From Terriglobus albidus (GTDB lineage: Bacteria; Acidobacteriota; Terriglobia; Terriglobales; Acidobacteriaceae), in the NCBI RefSeq assembly GCF_008000815.1, contig NZ_CP042806.1, positions 3,100,001 to 3,164,000 on the forward strand: a stretch of DNA of 64,000 bases, in the 5' to 3' direction. This document shows positions 43,302 through 53,946 of this stretch, piece after piece. The notes below the pieces were generated by a model. It was not told the DNA's origin and searched no databases. It was given only the letters and a program-made list of their open reading frames with translations. A program made the translations under genes and the position numbers. Every line of letters starts with the position of its first letter. Within the stretch, counting starts at the first letter, position 1.

Positions 43302-44522
43302 ATGAAACAGTTAGTGTTCGCGGGAGTTTCTCTCGCGCTGGCGGCGTCCCATGCCATGGGACAGATCAATGCAGGCGACCAGAAGCCTGAGGCGAGTGTG
43401 CCGTTCAACATGGTTCAGGTAACAACGCTCGATCTACCGTGGCGGATCGCGTTCCTCCCTGACGGGCGGATGCTGATTACCGAGAAGACCGGAGCTCTGT
43501 GGCTGGTCACGCAACAGGGCGCCAAGATGCAGGTTTCGAATGCTCCTGCAGTTCTTTATGGCGGACAGGGCGGCATGCTGGGTGTGTATACCTCGCCACA
43601 CTACGCCAAAGACCATAGCGTCTACCTCACCTATTCTGAGCCGGGCGATGGTGGTTCGAGCCTGGCGCTCGCGCGTGCACAACTGAAGTGCAGTCAGGAT
43701 GCGGCGAGCCTTGAAGATCTGAAGGTGATCTGGCGTGATGGCGAGCGAGGCAAGGGAGGCCAGTTTGGCGCCCAGATTGCGTTCTCTCCGGATAAGAAAT
43801 ATCTCTATCTCACTGTTGGCGACCGTCAGCGTATGACACCGGCACAGGATCCGAATCAGCCGCTCGGCAAGATCCTCCGCCTGACTCTTGATGGCAAGCC
43901 TGCTCCCGGCAATCCGATGGCTGGAAAGCCGGGCGCGGCCAGCGTGCCTGTGATCAATCCGCCTGAGGATACAGAGGCCGCGAAGACCGCTCCCGTGGTA
44001 AACACCTACACCTTTCCCGGTCCGAACCTGACACAGTCGGAGACCTGGAGCGTTGGCCACCGTACCCCCTATGGCCTTGCGTTTGCGCCCGATGGCAAGC
44101 TGTGGGAGGTGGAGCATGGTCCGCGTGGCGGCGATGAGCTGAACCTGATCCAACCCGGCAAGAACTATGGCTGGCCGCTGGTCTCCTATGCGGTGAACTA
44201 TAACGGCGTGCCTATCCCCAGCCCGGACACCCGCTCTGACCTGACCAAGCCTGTTATCTACTGGACGCCGATCATCGCGCCCGGAAACCTGATGTTCTAC
44301 ACCGGCTCGATGTTCCCGCAGTGGAAGGGGTCAGCCCTGATCAGCGCACTGGCAGGGAAGTCGTTGGTCCGTATCACCTTCGACGGCAAGGGCGGAGCCA
44401 AGCCCGCCGAGCGCTGGGATGTGGGTCACCGCATCCGCGACGTGGAGCAGGCTCCTGACGGCGCACTGTGGATGCTGGAAGACGCCAGAGGTGGTGGTGT
44501 CTACCGTGTGACGCCGAAGTAG
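43302..44522 (+). CDS. PQQ-dependent soluble sugar dehydrogenase (Asd/GdhB-like)
   Basis: 406 aa from the ATG at 43302, after GAGGAAG. A signal peptide (LVFAGVSLALAASHAMG) leads to the GdhB fold: LPWRIAFLPDGRMLITEKTG, GGQGGMLGV, then QFGAQIAFSPDKKYLYLTVGDR. Next come SETWSVGHRTPYGLAFAPDG, LWEVEHGPRGGDELNLI and PGKNYGWPLVSYAVNY. The YGWP and HGPRGGDE motifs are hallmarks of aldose sugar dehydrogenases, which oxidise sugars at the anomeric carbon in the periplasm and pass electrons to the respiratory chain. A clear terminator follows 23 bp after the stop. Confidence 0.9.
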   Translation: MKQLVFAGVSLALAASHAMGQINAGDQKPEASVPFNMVQVTTLDLPWRIAFLPDGRMLITEKTGALWLVTQQGAKMQVSNAPAVLYGGQGGMLGVYTSPHYAKDHSVYLTYSEPGDGGSSLALARAQLKCSQDAASLEDLKVIWRDGERGKGGQFGAQIAFSPDKKYLYLTVGDRQRMTPAQDPNQPLGKILRLTLDGKPAPGNPMAGKPGAASVPVINPPEDTEAAKTAPVVNTYTFPGPNLTQSETWSVGHRTPYGLAFAPDGKLWEVEHGPRGGDELNLIQPGKNYGWPLVSYAVNYNGVPIPSPDTRSDLTKPVIYWTPIIAPGNLMFYTGSMFPQWKGSALISALAGKSLVRITFDGKGGAKPAERWDVGHRIRDVEQAPDGALWMLEDARGGGVYRVTPK

Positions 44523-44545
44523 TTCTGAGCTGTTTTGAAAAGGAA

Positions 44546-44579
44546 GCGGGTGACGAGGTTCCGTCACCCGCTTTTGTTT
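44546..44579 (+). terminator. Rho-independent terminator of the sugar dehydrogenase gene
   Basis: A perfect 9-bp stem GCGGGTGAC/GTCACCCGC with an 8-nt loop is followed by TTTTGTTT. Confidence 0.88.
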
Positions 44580-44714
44580 CGCAACTACGCCGGATCAATG
44601 TTCATGCTCCTGACCTCGACAACCACGTCGCCAAGGCTTTGCAATAAAGCCGTGTAATCGCGTGTTTATCCCATCCTGCTACGGTGAACACATTCCCTTC
44701 CAGGAGAGACGTAG

Positions 44715-45659
44715 ATGATTGTGTCGCGGCGGCAGTTTCAACAGATGGCTTTTGCAGCAGCCGGAGCTGCTTTGCTGGACCGCGGCGCGTTGGCGTTGAC
44801 GCCTGCAAAGCCGGGTACCTTCCGCTTTGCTGTTATTACTGACACGCATATCATCGATGACTTTTATCGTGGACCGGAGGGAAGCCCTGAAGATACAGAG
44901 ACGATCTTCAAGGCCAACGCACATCTGCTGCAGACGCGGGAGACGGTCAATGCCATTACTCCTGCGGTTGAGCAGGTCTTTCACGCCGGCGACTTCTTTC
45001 ATAACTATCCCTCGGCGGATTACGACTTTTACTTCAAGAACAAGACCCGCATCGACATCGCGTACGAGATGGTGCAGGGCTTCAAAGCGCCGGTACACAT
45101 CGGTTTTGGCAATCATGATTACGATGAGCATCAGACGCCCGGCGTCTCACGCGAGATGTCGAACCGGCTGTTCGAAACCAAGCTGAAGACTAAGCCGTAC
45201 TATGCCGTGGACTACAAGGGCTTCCGCTTTCTGCAGTTGAACAACTTCCTGGGAGAGACCTGGGACCCGAAGACTCCTGTGAAGATGCGTCAGATGGGAT
45301 CGCTGGGGGAGGAGCAGTTGAACTGGGCTGAGGCGCAGCTTGCGGAGCGCAAGCCTACCGTGATTCTGATCCACTATCCGCTCTGGCTACAGCAGCCGAC
45401 TGAGGTGAAGGACTACGGCCTGCATCCGATGCTGCGCAAGTACAGCGACAATATCCAGATGGTGATCGCCGGTCACTGGCACAAGTGGGTCGATTTCTCG
45501 CGTACCTATGGTCCGCGTCACATTGTGTCGGCGGCGACACGGTATGACCCGAATGCGTTCATGGTCTTCGATGCTGATCCGAAGGCGGGGACAATCGAAT
45601 GGATCGATATGGCGCGGACGCAGTGGTCCACGCACTACTCCAAACCGTACAAGCTCTAG
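44715..45659 (+). CDS. Tat-exported metallophosphoesterase (calcineurin-like)
   Basis: 314 aa, after AGGAGAG. The N-terminus SRRQF followed by MAFAAAGAALL is a twin-arginine signal, so the folded enzyme with its metals is exported. Phosphoesterase motifs are complete: FAVITDTHI (D-x-H), HAGDFF (GD), GNHDYDEH (GNHD), HYPLW and GHWHKW (GHxH). Two metal ions in such sites hydrolyse phosphomono- or diesters. Related proteins are annotated as acid phosphatases or cyclic-nucleotide phosphodiesterases; substrate unknown. The stop TAG is formed by the end of repeat family A copy 4. Confidence 0.88.
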   Translation: MIVSRRQFQQMAFAAAGAALLDRGALALTPAKPGTFRFAVITDTHIIDDFYRGPEGSPEDTETIFKANAHLLQTRETVNAITPAVEQVFHAGDFFHNYPSADYDFYFKNKTRIDIAYEMVQGFKAPVHIGFGNHDYDEHQTPGVSREMSNRLFETKLKTKPYYAVDYKGFRFLQLNNFLGETWDPKTPVKMRQMGSLGEEQLNWAEAQLAERKPTVILIHYPLWLQQPTEVKDYGLHPMLRKYSDNIQMVIAGHWHKWVDFSRTYGPRHIVSAATRYDPNAFMVFDADPKAGTIEWIDMARTQWSTHYSKPYKL

Positions 45660-45772
45660 AGCATTTTTCCTGTAGGTGTAGTGCGGGGCTTATGCATCTA
45701 TGGGCGTTTTCCGCGATGAAAACACCGTTGCACGCATCTCCCGGGATACCCAGCAACAGGAGAAATGCTCTA
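45657..45772 (-). repeat. Palindromic repeat family A, copy 4
   Basis: 116-bp copy in reverse orientation, with arms TAGAGCATTTTTCCTGT and ACAGGAGAAATGCTCTA. It begins with the TAG stop of the phosphoesterase gene. Confidence 0.85.
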
Positions 45773-45822
45773 ATTGGGATAGGGAATCGACACGGGCTGC
45801 CAAGGTGGCAGCCCGGCTGTCT

Positions 45823-47878
<2,056 letters not shown>

Positions 47879-47898
47879 CGAACATCTCGAACATAAAG

Positions 47899-47928
47899 AA
47901 AGGCCGCTCTGCTTTCGGAGCGGCCTTT
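47899..47928. terminator. Terminator after thiC
   Basis: The stem AAAGGCCGCTC/GGAGCGGCCTTT with a short loop lies 21 bp after the thiC stop. A and T runs at the base would let it work in both directions. Confidence 0.82.
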
Positions 47929-47949
47929 GCACTGCAATGGTTTTCTCAG

Positions 47950-48072
47950 TTAAATTTCATTTTCCGGACTAACCTCGGGCCGAATAACTAAAACTGGTAC
48001 CCAGACCAGGGCAAGAAGCGCAACTCCGAAAATAAGGGTATGAGGCATGCCGGTTTTTCTTTCTAGAAACAT
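47950..48072 (-). CDS. Possible 40-aa single-pass membrane peptide
   Basis: A short ORF below usual size limits. The product starts MFLERKTGMPHT, has one hydrophobic segment LIFGVALLALVWVPVLVI, and ends RPEVSPENEI. GCGAGG sits directly before the first ATG, which is too close for an ideal site; an inner ATG (MPHT) is the alternative. The basic-hydrophobic-acidic layout is that of a real small membrane protein, but there is no homology evidence. The rest of 47879-48254 holds the thiC terminator and a family A repeat. Confidence 0.33.
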   Translation of the reverse strand: MFLERKTGMPHTLIFGVALLALVWVPVLVIRPEVSPENEI

Positions 48073-48142
48073 CCTCGCTGTTTTCCAGAAGAATGGTTAT
48101 CCCTGAACCGGGCTATAACGATACACCGAAAGTTGCATGGTC

Positions 48143-48257
48143 AGAGCATTTTCCCCGTTGCTGGGTATCCCGGAAGAGGCCTGTAGCGGCGTTTTCATTG
48201 CGGAAAACGCCCATAGATGCGGAAGCCCTGCACAACACCCACAGGGAAAACGCTCTA
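48143..48257 (+). repeat. Palindromic repeat family A, copy 5
   Basis: 115-bp copy with arms AGAGCATTTTCCCCGT and ACAGGGAAAACGCTCTA. On the minus strand its right end supplies the TAG stop of the sialidase-like gene. Confidence 0.85.
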
Positions 48258-49511
48258 GTGCGCGGTGGCGCGGGAGAAAAAGGTCTTTGGTTGTTCGTCT
48301 TCCGTGGACCAGGCGAGGTATACCGAGCCATCCTGACCGAGGGATGCAGCCGGGTAACGCCCTCCGGCGGCAACAGCTGGCAGAGCCGAGGCACGTGTGA
48401 CGGATCCTCCGGGAGAGACGCTATAAAGATATGGTACGAGCGGCGACCATTCGCCGGTCTGTCCGGCGGCGCGCCCTGAGAAGGAGACGGCGATAGTGCC
48501 GTCTTCGCGCTGTGAGAGGTAGGGGTGATTGGCGGAGAGGATCCCATCGCTTACCCGTCTCGCCGATTGGAAGGTCTTTCCTCCGTCGGAGGATGTGGCC
48601 AGGCGAATGCCCGGTTTCTGCTCCGACGCCGTGTACCAGCTAACGACGGGGCTATTGTGTTGAATGGCGATCACCGGGCCGGATTCGGGGCAGCCGAACA
48701 GCTTCCACCGGTCGGTCGAGACGCGAACCGGGGCGCTCCAGTGTTGCCCACCGTCGTGTGAGCTGATCATGGCAATATCTCGCTCATTGTCATCGTAGAC
48801 GTGGCGGTAGACCACATACACGGTGCCATCAGCCGCTACTGCCGCCGCGGGGCGGCAGCAGGGGCAGGAGAGCTCTGCCACACGGACGTTGGGCTGGAAG
48901 GTCATCCCCTTATCGGTGGATCGCGCCAGGTAGACAGAGAAGGTTCCAGGGGACGAAGCAGGTGAGCGGCCGTCGAGCCAGACTGCATAGATGTCGCCGT
49001 TAGGGGCGACTGTAAAGCTGGCAAAGCCGGTGTAGCTTGTGTCTCCGGCAGGTTTATCGACGGGCGAGACGACATGCGGCGGCATATGCGCCATGCCAGG
49101 TGAGGTGCGGGCAAACTGCAGGGTGGTCGCGCCTGCCTCATCATGCTGTTGCCACAGGGCATAGGCATACATGCCCCGTGCAGCAATCTGCGGTGCATTC
49201 TCGGCTGCGGTGGAGACCATGGTGCCTGCCGTGTTCAGCACCGCTGGTTGGCCCCAGCGGTCGCCGGCATCGTTACTGGTTGTGAGAGTGAGCTTCGATC
49301 CGTCTTGCGACCGGTCGACCCCGAGGAGATAGAGATCTCCGTTCACAGCAGAGGCTACGACTGGCCGCACCAGCGGGAATGGGAGCTGATGCGGCTGTGG
49401 CTCAAAACGGAAGCCTGGTTCAGCCGTTGCCGCACTCTGCTCGTGCCGGCATGCAGTCGTCAGCAGAGACAACAGCAGGGCTGCGGCGGGGACGAGGCGA
49501 CGAGCCATCAT
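48255..49511 (-). CDS. Sialidase-like (BNR) lipoprotein
   Basis: 418 aa. The signal sequence ends in LLTTAC, a lipobox-like site, so the protein is probably lipid-anchored. The body has a six-blade sialidase-type propeller with Asp boxes: SNDAGDRWGQP, STDKGMTFQPN, SHDGGQHWSAP and SSDGGKTFQSA. A Cys-rich LSCPCCRPAA stretch in mid-protein is striking and could bind metal or form a disulfide pair. The Arg triad of true sialidases cannot be assigned. Its ATG overlaps the stop of the M28 peptidase gene by one base (TGATG), so both are translated together. The stop TAG overlaps repeat copy 5. Confidence 0.8.
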   Translation of the reverse strand: MMARRLVPAAALLLSLLTTACRHEQSAATAEPGFRFEPQPHQLPFPLVRPVVASAVNGDLYLLGVDRSQDGSKLTLTTSNDAGDRWGQPAVLNTAGTMVSTAAENAPQIAARGMYAYALWQQHDEAGATTLQFARTSPGMAHMPPHVVSPVDKPAGDTSYTGFASFTVAPNGDIYAVWLDGRSPASSPGTFSVYLARSTDKGMTFQPNVRVAELSCPCCRPAAAVAADGTVYVVYRHVYDDNERDIAMISSHDGGQHWSAPVRVSTDRWKLFGCPESGPVIAIQHNSPVVSWYTASEQKPGIRLATSSDGGKTFQSARRVSDGILSANHPYLSQREDGTIAVSFSGRAAGQTGEWSPLVPYLYSVSPGGSVTRASALPAVAAGGRYPAASLGQDGSVYLAWSTEDEQPKTFFSRATAH

Positions 49512-51652
49512 CAGTGCGCCGCGCCTTCCAGAATCAGTGCGGCCTGGTTGAGAGCTTCGGTCAGCACACCGAGCTGTGCCTGAGCGATTCCCATGTCTGG
49601 CTTGTTATTGATTCCGCCTTCCATCGCTTCATTTACCCCCGGAATCACCACTGCTGCGTAACCGGTGTACTCGCCTGGAGCGTAGATGACGTGCTTGTAC
49701 CAGGGACGGTTCGGCAGGCCCTGCGAGGAGATGAAAGCACCTTCAACAGCCCGCAGGTTGTCGTTCAGGGCCTTCAGGTTGCCGCTGAAGCTGTTCTGCC
49801 GAGTACGAATGGCTGAACCGGCGGTCTCAAACCGCTTGGCGGCTGCTGCCGCGGCGTCGAAGTTCAGAGTCAGGCCATCGGTCGATGCCTTCTTTTTGGC
49901 GGTGGAGATGTACTCCTCTACTGCCTTTCCATACGCCTGATAGTCATATGGCAGAACGTCAGCGTTGGCCATATGCAGAATCTCCAGGCCGAAGACACGG
50001 GCCTGCTGTTGCTCATAGACGAAGGTCGGATCTGCGTTCTTAACGAACCACGCGTAGTTATCGAAGACCGAATGGTAGACGCCGTAGCGGCCGCTGGAGC
50101 CGATGTCGGTTGCCGGTACGCCGATGTGCTGGATAAACGGCGTGTAATCAGAGCCCGAGCCAAGGGCATCGACCTTCACGTCGTTGTCGACGGAGGTCAC
50201 GACATTGCTGGCACTGGTGGAGGTACCGCGTCCGCGGCCTTCTTCCTGTGACTTCTTCCACTGGTCGTATACGGTGCCGCCCTTGGGACTGGGGACGGAC
50301 TTGGTCACCTCGCGGACAAACTGCTGCAGGGAGGGGACGGAAGAGGCTCCGAAGTCCGGGCCGCTGACGCCTACATCGGTGTTGAAGTAGGCGACGGCGT
50401 GCTGCAGCTCGGCGGCGTGCTCTTCGGCCCACTCGGTGGAACCGACCAGGCCCTCTTCTTCCGCATCCCAGCTTCCGATGATGACGGTGCGTTTCGGCTT
50501 CCAGCCCTGCTTGAGCAATTCACCCAGGCCGTGCACCGTCTCCAGCATGGCGGCGGTGCCGCTGTTGGGGTCGACTGCGCCATAGACCCAGGCATCGCGG
50601 TGGTTGCCGGCGATGACCCATTCGTCGGGAGCGTCTGTGCCGGGGATCTTGCCGATGACGTTCCAGATGGTACGTACCGCGTAGTCCTGCTCCAGATGCA
50701 TGTGTGCTGTAACGCCCTTACCGCCGAGGTGGTAGGTGAAGGGAAGTGCACCCTGCCAGGGACGGGGCGATTCAGGACCTCCGAGGGCGTGAAGAATTGG
50801 CTGGGCGTCCTGGTAGCTAATGGGGTTGGCAGGGATGCTGGGTTGGTCGTCCTGCAGCTTGTTCTCGGGCAGACGGGCGGAGTCGGGCAGCTTCTCGGTG
50901 GAGGCGACGCCGGGCGTTTCAGGATCGCCGGTGTACTTGGCGATGAACTGCACGCTGCCGCGCTGTACGGCGTTATCCGGGCGGAAGGCTCCTTGCGGAT
51001 ACTTGTCGCCCTTCACCCAGCCGTCGTCGGCGGGGTCAGAGTAGATCAGCACGCCGGCGGCTCCCATCTGCTGGGCGATATAGACCTTTACGCCGCGGAA
51101 GTTCTGGCCATAGCGCACCAGGGCGATCTTGCCGTGCATGTCGATGCCGAGTTCCTTGATCTTGCGGAAGTCGGCAAGCGTGCCGTAGTTGCAGTAGATG
51201 ACCTCGCCGGTGACGTCACCTGACGGAGAGGAGCCGTTGAAGGCGGGTAGGACGCGCGGATCGTCCTGAAAGGGATCGCCGTCGACATGCTCTTTGGTCG
51301 GGCCGGACATCAGCTTCTTGCCCTTACTGTCGAAGGCCTCGATACTGATCTTCTTCGGCTTATTCAGAAGCACGCGGTAGGGAACGATCTCCGTCTGCAG
51401 GCCGGCTTCCTTGAACTTCGCCGCGACATACTGCGCAGTCTTCAGGTCTTCGGGGGAGCTGGCCCAGTGGGGCTCGGCTGTAAGCGTCTTGAGGTGCTGG
51501 CCGGCGAGTTTGGGATCGGGCACAGCAAGGAAGGTCGTATCCCACTTCTGCTGCTGGGTGAAGTCACGATACCCGAAGACGGATGGCGACTGAGCTACGG
51601 CGGCGAGGCTGACAAAGGCGAGAGAGACGGCAACGGCCTGGGTGCGATGCAC
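49511..51652 (-). CDS. M28 family peptidase, glutamate carboxypeptidase II-like
   Basis: 713 aa. A signal peptide (AVAVSLAFVSLAAVAQ) is followed by a PA domain (GEVIYCNYGTLADFRKI, GAAGVLIYSDPADDGW). The M28 catalytic domain has zinc ligands in AGNHRDAWVYGAVDPNSG (His, Asp), SWDAEEEGLVGS (Glu pair) and YFNTDVGVSG (Asp), with a later His in the GSDYTPFIQHIG stretch. A C-terminal helical dimerisation domain of transferrin-receptor type ends the protein. Human GCPII (PSMA) has the same layout and cleaves C-terminal glutamate. The substrate here is unknown but peptidic. It is coupled to the sialidase-like gene downstream. Confidence 0.92.
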   Translation of the reverse strand: MHRTQAVAVSLAFVSLAAVAQSPSVFGYRDFTQQQKWDTTFLAVPDPKLAGQHLKTLTAEPHWASSPEDLKTAQYVAAKFKEAGLQTEIVPYRVLLNKPKKISIEAFDSKGKKLMSGPTKEHVDGDPFQDDPRVLPAFNGSSPSGDVTGEVIYCNYGTLADFRKIKELGIDMHGKIALVRYGQNFRGVKVYIAQQMGAAGVLIYSDPADDGWVKGDKYPQGAFRPDNAVQRGSVQFIAKYTGDPETPGVASTEKLPDSARLPENKLQDDQPSIPANPISYQDAQPILHALGGPESPRPWQGALPFTYHLGGKGVTAHMHLEQDYAVRTIWNVIGKIPGTDAPDEWVIAGNHRDAWVYGAVDPNSGTAAMLETVHGLGELLKQGWKPKRTVIIGSWDAEEEGLVGSTEWAEEHAAELQHAVAYFNTDVGVSGPDFGASSVPSLQQFVREVTKSVPSPKGGTVYDQWKKSQEEGRGRGTSTSASNVVTSVDNDVKVDALGSGSDYTPFIQHIGVPATDIGSSGRYGVYHSVFDNYAWFVKNADPTFVYEQQQARVFGLEILHMANADVLPYDYQAYGKAVEEYISTAKKKASTDGLTLNFDAAAAAAKRFETAGSAIRTRQNSFSGNLKALNDNLRAVEGAFISSQGLPNRPWYKHVIYAPGEYTGYAAVVIPGVNEAMEGGINNKPDMGIAQAQLGVLTEALNQAALILEGAAH

Positions 51653-51735
51653 TCGTGAAGATCCTTCCTATCGTGAATCTCGTATGAAGGACAGAGTACA
51701 GCACTCAGGCCGCTGTTGCAGGGCCAGAGCATGCC

Positions 51736-52137
51736 TTAGGCGGCGGGTACCGGTTGTGTGCAGAACTTGCAGCGTGTGGCGTCCTTGGGAATGTCGCTCT
51801 TGCACTCCGGGCATGCACGGGTATCGGCTGGCGCTGGAGGGATGAAGCGCTTGAGGATGTACTGCATGGGCAGCACCATGAAAAAGTAAACGACTGCGGC
51901 GTTCAGAAGGAAGGTGATAACGGCGTTAAAAAAGTTGCCGTATTTAACAACGCCGCTGCCGACGTGTAGCTCCAGGTAGCCGAAGTTCGGTTTGCCCACA
52001 GTAGCGGCGATCAGCGGGGTAACGACGTCACCGACCAGGGAAGTGGTGATTGCGCCAAATGCCGCACCGATGATGACGGCGACAGCAAGGTCAACGACGT
52101 TGCCACGAAGAATAAAGTCGCGAAAGCCTTTCAGCAT
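51736..52137 (-). CDS. mscL: Large-conductance mechanosensitive channel MscL with zinc-ribbon tail
   Basis: 133 aa, after AAGGAG. The first helix (FILRGNVVDLAVAVIIGAAFGAI) has the conserved pore and gate sequence, and the second helix is NFFNAVITFLLNAAVVYFFMVLPM. This pentameric channel opens under membrane tension to release solutes in hypo-osmotic shock. The cytoplasmic C-terminal helix is replaced or extended by a four-Cys zinc ribbon: CPECKSDIPKDATRCKFC. The usual E. coli protein lacks this. The tail may be a stabilising knuckle for the bundle; its role is unknown. Confidence 0.93.
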   Translation of the reverse strand: MLKGFRDFILRGNVVDLAVAVIIGAAFGAITTSLVGDVVTPLIAATVGKPNFGYLELHVGSGVVKYGNFFNAVITFLLNAAVVYFFMVLPMQYILKRFIPPAPADTRACPECKSDIPKDATRCKFCTQPVPAA

Positions 52138-52183
52138 GCCAGGTCTCCTTACGCGTATTCAACGCGCGGCTGCAGGATGACCG

Positions 52184-52492
52184 TCAGCGCGCGTTAGTAA
52201 GCCAATGGGCATAAGGATACAGAAGAAAGAAGAGCAACAGGGTGATAACCATCAGATCGGCGTATATCAACAGAAGTACCCCGCCGTGATACCAGGACCA
52301 TTTGCGGCGCATACAGCGAATGCACTCGATGGTTCCGAGGAAGGAGAGGAGCGTCGGCAGGATGAGCCACAGCGTTGCGCGGTTATTGGGAAAGTCAGAG
52401 AGCCAGATGCCTGCGCCAAACGAGCCAAAAACCAGCAGACCCCCACGCAACAGCGATTTCTGACGAAGGTCAAGCAAGGCCGGTACTGCCAT
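52184..52492 (-). CDS. Small membrane protein, paralogue of the adjacent gene
   Basis: 102 aa. Three or four hydrophobic segments: GGLLVFGSFGAGIWL, LWLILPTLLSFLGTIECI and [26 protein letters not shown]. The end, [15 protein letters not shown], matches the next gene almost word for word, as do the WYHGGVLLL and RCM+RKW stretches. A recent tandem duplication is the simple reading. No recognised family. It is the downstream member of the pair, 42 bp after the other. Confidence 0.65.
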   Translation of the reverse strand: MAVPALLDLRQKSLLRGGLLVFGSFGAGIWLSDFPNNRATLWLILPTLLSFLGTIECIRCMRRKWSWYHGGVLLLIYADLMVITLLLFFLLYPYAHWLTNAR

Positions 52493-52534
52493 CTCTCTAT
52501 GGTACTTCTCTCGCGAGGCCGGTGCCTGCTGCTA

Positions 52535-52891
52535 TCAGGCTGCTCGCGTCAACCAGTGAGCGTAGGGGTACAGCAGAAAGAGCAGCAACATCATCAGCAC
52601 CATCAGATCGGTGTAGACGAGCAGAAGGACGCCTCCGTGATACCAGTCCCATCGCCGCTTCATGCAGCGGAGTGTTTCGCACGTGCCCCAGCATGCGGTG
52701 AGCAGTGGCAGGACGATCCAAGGCGAAGGATGACTGTTCGGAAAGCCGGAAAGAAGAAACCCTGCGGCAAAGCTCAGCAGTGAAAGCAGCGAGCCTCGCA
52801 GCAGGGATTTCAAGCGTGGTTGAAACAGGGCAAAGAGGGTAGCTTCACCCTGGGTATAGCTAAACGGCCGGTACGGCAGACTCCGCATCAA
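52535..52891 (-). CDS. Small membrane protein, paralogue of the adjacent gene
   Basis: 118 aa. Shares with the 52184 gene the order of segments ([24 protein letters not shown], then [24 protein letters not shown]). It also shares the C-terminal block [16 protein letters not shown] to [10 protein letters not shown]. The first ~25 residues have no counterpart. The start as drawn overlaps the end of mtnA by 32 bp; an internal start would remove the overlap, but no better ribosome site is seen. Likely in one transcript with mtnA. Function unknown. Confidence 0.65.
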   Translation of the reverse strand: MMRSLPYRPFSYTQGEATLFALFQPRLKSLLRGSLLSLLSFAAGFLLSGFPNSHPSPWIVLPLLTACWGTCETLRCMKRRWDWYHGGVLLLVYTDLMVLMMLLLFLLYPYAHWLTRAA

Positions 52892-53927
52892 GCATCTCCT
52901 TCATGGACACCTTGTAGGGTGCCTGAAGGACGCCGCGCTCCGTTATGATCGCCGTCACATACTTCGCGGGGGTGACGTCGAAGGCGGGGTTCTCGATGCC
53001 CACGCCGTGCGGGGTCATCTGCTTGCCGTTCGAGTGCGTCACCTCGACTGGGGAACGCTGCTCGATGGGAATCTGGTCGCCGTGAGCCGTTGCCAGATCG
53101 ATGGTCGACCAGGGGGCCGCCACATAGAACGGGATACCGTGTTCCTTGGCCAGAACCGCGACGGAGTAGGTGCCGACCTTGTTGGCGACGTCACCGTTGG
53201 CGGCGATGCGGTCCGCGCCCACGATCACAGCCTGAATACGGCCCTGGCGCATCAGGGTGCCGGCCATGTTGTCACACAGGACGGTCGTGGGGATGTTGTC
53301 CTGCATCAGCTCCCAGGCGGTGAGACGTGCGCCCTGAAGATAAGGGCGGGTCTCGTCAGCCAGGACGTCGATCTTATGGCCGCGCTCCACGGCAGCGCGA
53401 ATGACTCCCAGAGCAGTGCCGTAGCCGCAGGTGGCCAGAGCGCCGGCGTTGCAGTGCGTCAGGACGGTGCCCTCCTCTGGAAGCAGCGTAGCGCCGTGGG
53501 CACCCATCTGCTTGCAGGCTTCGATGTCGGCGTCATACATAGCCTGTGCTTCGGTGATGAGGGCAGCCTTGATCTCGGGAATGGTGACGCCGGGCGTCGT
53601 AAGCAGTTCCTTGTACTTCTCGTTCATGCGATCGATAGCCCAGAAGAGATTGACCGCAGTGGGACGAGTAGCGGCGAGCACCTTGCTCATCTCTTCGACT
53701 TCAGCGGTGAGCTGGCTGAGCGTAGTGGCGGAGCTGCGGTCGACACCGAGGGCAATGCCCATGGCGGCGGAGACGCCGATGGCCGGAGCGCCGCGCACGA
53801 TCATGTCACGGATGATGGTGGCAACGTCCTGGTAGCTGGTCGCGGTGACGTAGATCTCATCGAGCGGCAGCTTCGTCTGATCGATAAAGCGGACGCCTTC
53901 GGGTGTCCATTCAAGGGTAGGAATCAT
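52860..53927 (-). CDS. mtnA: S-methyl-5-thioribose-1-phosphate isomerase
   Basis: 355 aa, full length. An eIF2B-alpha-like fold with the family stretches [37 protein letters not shown] (catalytic Cys; split by a Gly), [14 protein letters not shown] and [18 protein letters not shown] (with the catalytic Asp). The late FDVTP and IITERGV stretches are also present. The enzyme isomerises 5-methylthioribose-1-phosphate to the ribulose form in methionine salvage. No other salvage gene is in the window. No ribosome site is seen; TAAACT ends nine bases before the ATG, so the leader may be very short. Confidence 0.96.
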   Translation of the reverse strand: MIPTLEWTPEGVRFIDQTKLPLDEIYVTATSYQDVATIIRDMIVRGAPAIGVSAAMGIALGVDRSSATTLSQLTAEVEEMSKVLAATRPTAVNLFWAIDRMNEKYKELLTTPGVTIPEIKAALITEAQAMYDADIEACKQMGAHGATLLPEEGTVLTHCNAGALATCGYGTALGVIRAAVERGHKIDVLADETRPYLQGARLTAWELMQDNIPTTVLCDNMAGTLMRQGRIQAVIVGADRIAANGDVANKVGTYSVAVLAKEHGIPFYVAAPWSTIDLATAHGDQIPIEQRSPVEVTHSNGKQMTPHGVGIENPAFDVTPAKYVTAIITERGVLQAPYKVSMKEMLDAESAVPAV

Positions 53928-53946
53928 GTCTATTACAGTTTACCGC

